In this document: positions 52,810 through 62,196 of the stretch, piece by piece
Numbering within the stretch: position 1 is the first letter of the stretch
How the letters are laid out: every line of letters begins with the position of its first letter
DNA from: Chlorella sorokiniana
Taxonomy: Eukaryota; Chlorophyta; Trebouxiophyceae; Chlorellales; Chlorellaceae
DNA: 64,000 nt
Assembly (NCBI GenBank): GCA_025917655.1
Contig: CP084612.1
Location: 1,240,001-1,304,000 of the forward strand
Reading direction: 5' to 3'
Translations under genes and position numbers: made by a program
The notes under the pieces: model-generated
Told to the model about the DNA's origin: nothing
What the model saw: the letters and a program-made list of their open reading frames with translations, nothing else
The model's database searches: none

Positions 52810-55800
52810 CGCGGCGTCCAGCGCGTCGGTGCGCTCGCGGATGTCCTCGCCCATGCCCGCCATCTCGGCGATGCCGCCGGCGTTGTCGGAGATGGGGCCG
52901 TAGGCGTCGATGGCGAGGCAGGTGGCGATGGTGGCCAGCATGCCCAGAGCGGCGCAGGCAATGCCGTACCTGAGAGGGTTTGGGGGAGGGGGGGGGGTCA
53001 GGTGTGAAGGGGCGTTGACAGATGCTAGGCAGCTCTCCAGCTGCGCTGGGACTGCCCGCTGAGTACTGACAACCCTTGTGCCGCCCTCACATGTGGGCCA
53101 GGGTGAAGCTGGTGAAGATGGCGATGGCGATGATGATGCAGGGGATGATGGCCGACTTGTAGCCCAGGGCCAGGCCGAAGATGATGTCGGTGGCGGCGCC
53201 AGTGCGGCACGCGTCGGCCACGTCCTGCGCCGCAGCAGGGGAGACCGCAGGAGGGGGAGGCTCGGCGTGCGAGGCAGGGAGGCAGGGAGGCAGTGCTGCA
53301 GCGCCAGGAACAAACCCAGCCCGGCGGCCTGCAGAGCCAGCTGCCTTCCGCCACAACATGCCAGGGTGCACCACGCAGTGCCAGGTGCGCCTTTTCAGAC
53401 TGCCGCGTCTAGGCTCCATGGACGCGTCTCCCAGCCACCCCACCCTGGTCCCTCATGCTGCGCAGAAGCATCATGCCCCAGGGCAGAGCAGTGCGCGAGC
53501 AGTGCGCAGCCCACCTGCACGGGCGTGAAGCGGTTGGAGGTGTAGTACTCGGTGGTGAGGCCGATGACGAGGCCGCCCCACAGGCCCGACGCCACGCAGA
53601 AGAACATGTGCCAGTTCTTGACCACGCGCTCCGGCTCCTCGGAGAAGATGCCGGTGAACTCGGAGGGCAGGGCGCAGACGGACAGGACGTAGACCACCTG
53701 CAGGGGAGGGTGGCGTGGGCGTGGGATGTGGTGTGGGTGGGTGTGTGGGTGGGTGAGAGGAGGGGGGCGCGTACGGCGTGACCGGAGGCAGGCAGGGCCC
53801 TGGCAGCCAGCCAGTTGTCGAGGGAGGCGCAGACGACGGCACAGATGCGTGCCCGCAACGCCCGGCATCCGGCCTGCCCGCTGCATTCAGCGGCAGCCCG
53901 CTGCACTGGCCTGCCAGGGGGCGCACGGGGTCATGATCAGGGTGGAGACGATGAGCTGGGCCTTGAGGGTGGACTCGATCTCGGAGACCACACGGGCGGG
54001 CTTGAGGTCGGTGGCGATGAGGGTGGTCAGCACGCACACGACGATGCCGGAGCCGGTGATGAGCAGAGGGTAGCACATGCCCACCCAGGAGTGGTTGGCG
54101 CCCAGGAGGACACTGCAAAGAGGGGGGTAAGGGGGGGAGGGGCGAGGTTGGTGCGTGGGAGAAGCGAAACGCTGCATGCCGCGTTTCAGCTGTGGCCGGC
54201 CGAGCAGCAGCATGTGGCCACCACAGCGCGCTCGAGGCTCACCGGAGGAGACGACCAGGGCGGCGCAGGTGGACTCGGCAAAGGAGCCAAACAGGTCGGC
54301 GCCCATGCCGGCAATGTCGCCCACATTGTCGCCCACGTTGTCTGCAGTGGGGTGGAGGTGGGGTGGGACGGGAGCTTGGCACAGTTGAAACAATGCGAGG
54401 CAAGGCGCACTGAAGCCCAGCGTGGGACGGCGCTGGGCATAGCTGGAGGGCTGCTTTGCCGGGGCATAAAGCAGCCCTCCAGCTATGCCCCCACACCCAC
54501 CACCCCGCTGGAGCGCAAGGTGCGCAGCGTGCACCCACCGGCGATGACCGCGGGGTTGCGGGGGTCGTCCTCGGGGATGTCCTTCTCCACCTTGCCCACC
54601 AGGTCGGCACCCACGTCGGCGGCCTTGGTGTAGATGCCGCCGCCCACGCGGCCAAAGAGCGCGATGGAGGAGCCGCCCAGGCCGTAGCCGGTGATGGCCT
54701 GCAGCCATGGTCAAAGTGGTTGGGCGGTGGTGAATGGGGGTTCATCATGGGTGGTTGGGCGGGAAATCTTCGTCGGCGTCAGCAGCAGCTGACGAGGGCA
54801 TCTGCGCCAGCGTACCCAGACATGAGCCGAGCCCAACCCCAGTCCTTCTGCGTAGCCACCCACCTCGTACAGGCCCTCCCAGTCGTCGCCGTACACCTTC
54901 TTCAGGACGAGCAGCATGATGAAGAGCACCAGCAGCGCGTTGCCCGCCAGCAGGAAGCCCATGACGGCGCCCGAGCGGAAGGCTGCGGGGCGGGCATGCA
55001 GCAGGCGGTGTCAATGTCAGCGCATGGGCGGGACCGCACACGGACCCCCAGCCTCCCATGCTCTGCCATGCTGCTGCTGCCATCTGGCTCGCATGCTGCT
55101 GGCTGTGGCGCAGGCAGCCCAGCCTCACCGGCCATGAAGGCGGGGGCGATGCCCTTCCGAGCCTCCAGCGCAGTGCGGGCGTTGGCGTAGGTGGCAATCC
55201 ACATGCCCAGGTAGCCAGACAGGATGGAGGTGACGGCACCGACGAGGAAACAGAGCGTGGAGAAGGCACCTGTTGGGCAGGGGGGGGGGGTCCAGGCGAG
55301 AAACTCAGCGAAAGTCAGTCAAGCCCAGGAACGGCTGCAGCGCGATTCCACGCCTCCTGTGTCAATCGGTGCGCGGCATCCAACAACTGGCGTGCGTGTG
55401 CCGGGCAGCTGCACTGTACGTGGGTGCATGGCAGCAATGCAGGGCGGCGCACCGTTGTACACGGCGGGGCGCGCAGGATGCCCTTGTCGTCCTCCTTCCA
55501 CTCAGTGGAGAAGCCGTCCTCAGAGCTCAGCAGCAGGAACACGAGCACAGAGAAGGCAGCCTGCAGGCGCAGGGAAAAGCTTTGAAACCACTGCTCGCTG
55601 CGACACAGCCGCCGCCGACGCGCTCGCAGCCAATTGCCAGGCCCCCAACCCTAGCCCCGGCGGCGGCCTGGCAGTCCATGCTCACCATGAAGATGCTGAC
55701 GTACTTGTACTCCGTGAACAGGAAGCTGTTAGCTCCCTCACTGATGGCCGCCTGCAAGTCGGCCGCCTTCTCCTCGATCTGCAGGATATCGGGGTCGCAG

Positions 55801-56186
55801 TTTATGTTCGATATCATGCTGGATTGGTCGCAAGCCCTGCACAGCGGGTGTGAGGCCCGACTGTCTCCAACCCCGCCATCCCGTGGTGTTTGGAGGCCAT
55901 CGCCCGCACCTCGCTCTCCCCCGCTGTTCCTCCTCAAGGAGATACTCGCGGCCATTCTCGGAGCGCACTCCGGCGTTGCCGCGGACCTTGATCTGCGAGA
56001 AAACGCCGAAGAGCATGATGTCGAGGGCCCTCCCACCTTGACGAAGTGCTCAAAACTGGGATCAAAGTCATGCTGCCTCACCTGCGACACCCGCTGCCAC
56101 AACCAGACGGCGAACACGATGCCAATCACCGCCGAGAGCGGGATGGCGAGGGTGGTGAACCCATCGCTGAACACTGTGTCTCCCAT
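51296..56186 (-). CDS. K+-dependent (type I) H+-translocating pyrophosphatase, vacuolar/acidocalcisomal
   Basis: Couples PPi hydrolysis to H+ pumping into acidic vacuoles. The ATG at 56186 gives [28 protein letters not shown]. Landmarks: [100 protein letters not shown], catalytic [120 protein letters not shown] and [20 protein letters not shown]. Ala in [10 protein letters not shown] marks the K+-dependent class. The end is [25 protein letters not shown] across a GC-AG intron, stop at 51296-51298. Near 52225 three single-base losses leave the frame open but replace a conserved [11 protein letters not shown]-type stretch. About 750 residues, as usual for the family. Confidence 0.95.
51326..51453 (-). 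other. GC-AG intron, last intron of the H+-PPase gene
   Basis: The exon ends CACACCAAG at 51454 and the intron starts GCAAGC, close to the AG|GCAAGT consensus of GC-AG introns. The acceptor CTGCAG precedes GATGGCCTGCTCTTC. The join gives [13 protein letters not shown], matching the family C-terminus. Confidence 0.75.
54435..54490. repeat. perfect 23-bp inverted repeat with 10-base loop in an H+-PPase intron
   Basis: Left arm 54435-54457 (begins GGGCATAGCTGG), loop 54458-54467, right arm 54468-54490 (ends CCAGCTATGCCC). All 23 positions pair without mismatch, and pairing stops just outside. It sits inside the intron between the DNVGDNVGD exon and the [17 protein letters not shown] exon. Confidence 0.93.
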
Positions 56187-56556
56187 GCTTACTTCGACAC
56201 CTCCACCACTGTGTCCGGCGAAAAACGAGGCGATGCCTTGGGGTTGGGTGCTGATATGCGCGGGAAAGATGGGAGCGGGCCAGCAGGGTCAGCACGTGTG
56301 GATGGCGGCTGGACCCATCCTCCTATCAGCAACTCGCATGCACCAATGTGTGCAGATCTCGCACTGTGAGCCCCAGATTCTCTCTGGCAGAGGAGTGCCG
56401 TGCTGACATTGATCGTGGGTTTAAACACACAGGGTGTCCTGGGGGCCGATCGGGCACGCAACGGTAGGCCGGCAGAATCAGGAATGCATAGGTCAAGGCA
56501 GACCGGAAAGTTGCCTGCACCCAAACTGCCCACCCGCCGTCGTGCCGCCGCCGCTC

Positions 56557-58244
56557 TTAGTCTACCTGCAAGCGCTCCAGTTGACAGCGTGCGTAGGGCT
56601 CCTCCTCGCCATCCGGGTGCACCCAGGCCGCCGTGTACTTCGTGGGAACGAACACCGGTTTCTTTGATTTCTCGCCGCCAGTCTTGGCATCCGCATCCGT
56701 GACCCTGCACCAAGCCACCAACGTACGATCATCCCCTCTACAAGCTTGGCTCTCTCATGGATGCTGCTGCACGTGAGCCAGTCGTTGCACTGGGCCATCG
56801 CCCAGTAGCGCAGCACTCACGTGAGGATGCGGTGGTCGCTGTAGCGGACCACCCATGTCAGCTGCTGCAGGCTGTTGTCCGGCAGCACCCGCACGCAGTC
56901 ATTAGAGGTGAAGCTGCACAGCGCCTTGGGGGACACACCCGGCCAGCACTTCAGCTGTGTGTGTGTCGGCACGGCAAGCAAGTTATTAGCCCAGCAGCAC
57001 ACCAACCGTGCGCACCTGGACACCAGGCCGCCGCTGAGGAAGGAGAAAACGCCGCTAACGGTCAAGCCGCGGTGCATGCCATATGCGCGGGCCTCTGCAA
57101 TGGGACAGTGCACAGGCCAGGCATGCATTTGCGCGGTCCAGCATATGCCGAGTTGATTCAAAAGGGGGCGTAGCAGGTGTCCTGACATTGCCCTACCGTG
57201 GTTTGAGCCGGGTATGGCCTCCCAGCGCAGGCTGTGGCTGGGCAGCATGGCTGACGGCATGGCGGGCGTCTCTGCATGGGCCAGGGGGAGTGCATGAGGG
57301 TGTAGCTTGCGCTTCAACAGCAATGCGCGTTGCAGAAGAATGGCAGTCAACAACCGAGGGTACACGCAGGCAGCCCTGCGCACTTGCTCCCTCTCACCTG
57401 CCAGCCAGCGCACCAGGAGCGAGCGGTCCAGCTCTTCCCTGTTCTTGACCCAGGTGCCCCTCAAAACACCCCACAGGCGCCACTCCATGCTTGCCTTGCT
57501 GCCAATGTATAGGTCGCTGCCTGCTCCAGGGAAGGGGCTGTGTTACACGTGTTACTGTGGCGGTAAAAGCGGGGTGACAGGGCCTGTCAGGCAGGAAAGT
57601 TGCGCCGTGCACCCGTGCATGGGGTGGCGCACCCGTCAAATATGTCAGTGGTTTGTAGCTGCAGCGTGCACGCCAGCAGAAAATGGGTACCAGCGGGCTG
57701 ATCAGCTGCATGGTACAGCATTGGGCATTGGCATGTCAGCTTCTGCTTCTTTGAAGCACGTGGTGACCTTGCTGTGGCTGAACCTGCCGGTCCCTCACTT
57801 GTGTGGCGGTCAGGCGGCGCCATGGCCCCTTTGGTTCCAGACGAAACTCCCCAGCCTGGGTGCCCAGCACCAGCCTGCATGACAATGAGTGGGGTCGCAA
57901 GGCTAGGCCCACCTCACTTAGCCGGCATCACGGCCTTCAACAAGCCAGCTTGTTGTTTAGGCAATCGGTCCTGTGACCTACGTGTGGGCCTCGGCATCGA
58001 CCGCTGCCCGCTGGAGGTAATGCCGCACGCAGGGTGGTAGCTGAGACAGGTCGGGCTTCGGCGCTGGCGGTCTGGCGTCAATCGCCGCCGCCACCCCCTC
58101 TGCTGCCGCGTTTACTCGCCGCACCCCCTCCGTCTCCTTGTCGGTGACGAGCACAATGAAGTCGAGTATGCTTCCGACAGTTGCCGCGATGAGCTCGAAC
58201 GGGGCCAGGAGGCAAAGGGTCAGGGTGCGCAAGATGTAGTTCAT
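56557..58244 (-). CDS. membrane-anchored protein resembling DUF6544
   Basis: The ATG at 58244 gives a signal-anchor, MNYILRTLTLCLLAPFELIA ATVGSILDFIVLV. Then come KPDLSQLPPCVRHYLQRAAV, a weakly read middle, WRLWGVLRGTWVKNREELDR SLLVRWLAG, PAMLPSHSLRWEAIPGSNHG, EARAYGMHRGLTVSGVFSFL, and a last exon with KKPVFVPTKYTAAWVHPDGE EEPYARCQLERLQ, stop at 56557-56559. The series (LP..VRRYL; RxLAE..x.P.A.LPS..RWE; V..F.F...GL; F.P..) recalls the bacterial DUF6544/DUF6920 proteins, which have a lipoprotein-localisation-like fold; I am not certain. One exon near 57780-57960 could not be assigned cleanly. It lies 370 bases upstream of the H+-PPase on the same strand; no functional link is evident. Confidence 0.55.
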
Positions 58245-58453
58245 TGTTGACCGTCGGCCTCAACGGTCTTGAAGCCGGTGGGTGCAGCTTGAAGCGACGT
58301 CGAAGCGATCACAAGGCCACAGGCTTGATGTGGCGCAGTAGGTGACTTTGCCGCCCAATGCCGCCAACTCAGCGCGCCCTGCGGTTCGATGCGCCGCAGG
58401 CTTGCCCGTGCATCATCCACCCAGTTTACAGCAGCTGCCCAGCAGCCAATGAT

Positions 58454-61396
58454 TTACAGCTCCCAGGGAGGGAGGTTTGGGAACAGGTTGATGTAGCCCG
58501 AGTTGAGCGTGTAGATGCACACGATGGCAACAGTGTACCCAATAGAGCACACAACAAACGAGCAGCGATCGGTGCAGTAGGCCAGCCAAGCGTCGGAGGA
58601 AGCGTCCGCCTCATGGCTGGCACAATGTGCTACTGTTTCACGCTTGCGCCGCCCAAAGCACCGAAGGAAAGATGTGCCGCCACGCTGCTTCTGCTGCTGC
58701 CGCTGCTCTTGTGGCTGCAAGGATGCCTGGCTCATGGAGGGCTTGCCATCCTCTCCAAGGTCGCCATAAGGCGTATGCGACCCAATGCCCACAGCGCAGT
58801 GCAGCCCATTCGCCGCCATTGCGTCATCCTGCGGCTGCTGCAGGTGCAGGTCCGCCCGCGTCCCTCCCCTTCGTCCGCCGCTGCGGCAGCTTCTGCCGCC
58901 TTGCGTTGTGCAAGCCGCTGCTGCCGAGCTGCCAGCAGCGCCGCCTTCTTGGCGTGGTGCTCCTGCCAGGTCTCAATTCGGTACACCTGCATGCATCAGG
59001 CGGTTGAGAACAGCTGCGGACGATAACATTTCGCTGCCGGGTGGTTTGCTTCCAGCGATGCCACACCCCCACCCACCACTATCGATTCCACAGCGATGAA
59101 GGTGAGCAGGCAGTATGTCGCGATGGCGGCCTGCAGGGCAGAGGCTGGTGCTGCTGCTCACACAAGCTCAGCAAGGGGCACTCGAGCGCTGTCCCCGGCG
59201 ACGGCGATGCGGCTGCCCGGCGGCCGCCACCTGGCGCCTGGCCGCCACCTGGCACCCACCATCTGCGTGGGCAGCGCGTAGGAGGAGGCGGGCTGGCTCT
59301 CCGAGATGACAAACTGGACGGCGGCCATGGCCAGGAAGAGGGTGACGACGATGCCGAGGCGGGAGGAGAGGTCGCTGCGCTCCAGGAAGAAGACGATGAG
59401 GGACAGCAGGCCCAGCAGCAGCACCTGCAGCGCAGGGGGGGCGGCCCAGCCCAGGTGCCTCAGCGCAGCTGCGTTTGGGGGCAGCCGCCTGTGCAGCGCT
59501 TGGCCAGCGCCGCACGACCTCTGCCCACGCCGTCGTGCTCGACCACGCTCCTTGGTGCGTTGCTTCGTCGCCGCTCACCGGCAGCACCGTGTTGAGCACG
59601 TGGTACCCGGAGAAGCGCTTGATGCGGATGCGCACCGACACCTGCGTCGCGTTGCGCGTCGCCGCCAGGGTCGCCGGGCCGGGCGGCAGCCGCGCAGCAC
59701 GGCGGCGGGGGTGGTAGTGAGGCCCAGAGGGTCGTCTGGGTTGGAGGGCACATAGGAGAAGGACTGCGGCAAGATGGGGAGGAAAGGCGGGCGACTGGGT
59801 GTTTGGGCCGGGGGGGGTGAAGGTGCGGGGGGGGGCGGGGCAGATGCGCGCGGCTGGCCTGAAACAACGGCAGCAGGCTGCAGGCTCGGCGGTGCTGTGG
59901 CTGCCCAGCAGAGCAGGCCGGTGCGGCGGGCGGGCGCGGCGCGGCTCCGACCTGGAAGAGTTTGGCGGGGTTGGAGATCATGCCGGTCTGGGCCTGCAGG
60001 TTGATGCCCTGGATGCCCCACTGCGACACCGGGTCGCCCCTGCCCACCCTGCGCTCACGCAGCACACAGGCAGCCTGGCAAGCAAGCACCCGGGCGCTCT
60101 GCAGCCGCGCACAGCGCTCGAGAGCCCGCTTCGGCGCGCCCCCAGCGGACGCAGCGGCGGTGGACACCCGGCCCTCCCAGCCCACCCCCACCCCTCACTA
60201 CAAAGCACACCCCACACCAGCCCGCCGCCGCCGCCCATTACAAAGCACACCCCACCCGGCCCTCCTGCCCCACCCCCCACTACAAAGCACACCCCACACC
60301 GGCCCGCCGCTCACGTGTAGAGCGAGGTGCCGGCGCTGCTGGTGTGCACGGCGACGCCTGGGTGCCCCGGCAGGGAGGTGTCCATGAACTCCAGGGTGAC
60401 CAGCAGGTCCCAGGAGTCAAAGGGGAAGTGGGTGAGGTCCATGGGCTGGTAGTAGGTGGCCTGCACGGGGGGGCGGTGGCGGCGCGCTGCGGTTGGTGTG
60501 TGGAGGGGTGGGGGGTTGAGGGCGGAGAAGGGACGGGGATGCTGGGTTGCACCAGGGGAGCGACCTAAACAATGCCTCACCAGCCACACCTCGGGGACAC
60601 CCTCCCACTTTGCCCCACGGCCTCCCGCCCCCTCCCACCCACACCAGCACAAACCCCACCCATCCCACAGGCGCAGCGCAGCACCGCGGCACACGCGCCT
60701 GCACGAAGCTGTACCAGGCCACGCTGGTTTGTGGGGGTGCCAGCACCACCATCTTGTAGCCGGTGGCGCGGTCCTGGGGCAGCGCGTAGACGTTGCGCAG
60801 GAAGAAGGTGGGGAGGTAGATGGCGTCGCAGCACGCCACGTCGCCCGCCCAGTCGGTGCACTCGCGCTCGCAGGAGCGGTTGCCCGCCAGCCACTCCGCC
60901 GTCGTGCGCGTAACGGTCTCAAATGCGGAGGGGTCATTCCAGGTGAGGTAGAAGTCTGCAGGCAGGGAGCAGCAGGGGGTGGCGAATGGTGGGAAAGCTG
61001 GGAGGAGGGGGCGGCTCGCCGCCGTGCCGAGGACGCACAGGGCACTCCTGGCCACACTGGCAGCAGGCGCTCCTGCAGCGCGGGAGCACCCGGGGAGCCA
61101 AGGGAGCTCTGCGCAGCAGCGGGCTGTGTGTGCAACGAGCGGAACGGCATGTTGTGGGCAGCGGTGGCGCACAAGCGATGTTCTGGTGCCTGTAGTTGCG
61201 CTCGTCCACCTCCAGCAGACGGTCCAGGTACACTGAGGTACACGTCCGTGGTGGCGTTGTCGGGGGCTCCCTGGCCCTTCAGCGGCGTCTCCATCTGCCC
61301 AGCCGTGGGCGGCAGGCACGCGAGCGCGACCGCCGCCAGCAGGATGACGGCGCCGGCAGCAAGCGGCCCCGGCCGGCGCCGGCTCTTGGCCCGCAT
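58454..61396 (-). CDS. pentameric ligand-gated ion channel subunit (pLGIC, no Cys-loop cysteines)
   Basis: The ATG at 61396 opens a signal peptide (RRRPGPLAAGAVILLAAVAL ACLPPTAGQ). The extracellular beta-domain contains VYLDRLLEVDERNYRHQNIA, FYLTWNDPSAFETVTRTTAE, DVACCDAIYLPTFFLRNVYA, GYKMVVLAPPQTSVAWYSFV and the loop MDLTHFPFDSWDLLVTLEFM. That loop keeps the FPFD core but has no cysteine at either end. Membrane part: SGYHVLNTVLPVLLLGLLSL IVFF (M1), LSSRLGIVVTLFLAMAAVQF VISESQP (M2), AAIATYCLLTFIAVESIVVG (M3), a basic/Ala helical loop (YRIETWQEHHAKKAALLAAR), then CSFVVCSIGYTVAIVCIYTL (M4), ending NLPPWEL. Frame breaks of one base are likely near 61235, 59690 and 58860. Ligand and ion preference are unknown. 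Confidence 0.85.
60196..60305. repeat. three-copy repeat of about 41 bp in a channel intron
   Basis: TACAAAGCACACCCCAC recurs at about 60199, 60239 and 60281, with CCGGCCC/CAGCCCG-rich spacers between. It lies in the intron after the extracellular-domain exon ending SSAGTSLYT. Confidence 0.85.
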
Positions 61397-62196
61397 GCGG
61401 GCTGACGTTAAGGTGTGCGAGCTGCAAAAGGGCAAGAGCACCCGTAGAGTCCTCCGGCGGGTCGCGGCCCAGTGATTTCTGAGAACAGAGCGGCGCTCAG
61501 CGCCGCAGGCTTGCCATTTCAAACTCTCAGAGTTGCCTGTGCGGTTGAAGCACGTGCCTTCGACCGCCGTTCTCCGGCCGCACAAAGATGCCGCCAGCTC
61601 AGATGCAGCGGTGCACCGCGGTGGACCGCGGTCGCAGTCGCATGGGACTGGTCTGTTCCCCCAAATTTCCAATGATCGAGTCGAGGGAGAACCGAGAGTG
61701 ATATCTCTGTGATAATAGAAGGGGGTGTGGTTGAACCATGACTGGAAGGAGGGAACAGTGTTGCCAGGTTGGCCGGCAAAGCACCGAGCGTGCAGGCACA
61801 CGTACATGCCACCGCCTTGTGGCCCGGCAAGGCGGGCTGCCATGGAAGCTGCCAACTCGCAATCCCCGGTAGTCGGATGATTCTGACCTCCTGTATATGA
61901 AGTGAGGGCTACCGTGTGCCAGTTGCGGCTAGCAGCAGGCAGCAACATATGTGTGCTCCTGCCTGACTGCAGCATGCATGTGGCGGCAAGTTCCTGCTGT
62001 CGTGATCCATGTTAAGCCCCAGGTGGCTGTTGCAGATCGTTGCTGGGCATGGTCGGTGTGACGCAACCGCGGGAGGAAAGGTTGGCAGGCGTGTGCCAGG
62101 TGTTGCCTGCTGGCGGCTGAGCACTGTCCTTGTCATCCCTCTGCCCCAGCGACAGCCCTATTGGGCTCATCTCATGGCCACCCACGCCAACAGGCC
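61397..62196. promoter_or_regulatory. divergent intergenic region, 800 bp
   Basis: Lies between the ion-channel gene (-) and the last gene (+). Somewhat lower in GC at 61680-61740. No element or RNA gene recognised. Confidence 0.35.
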
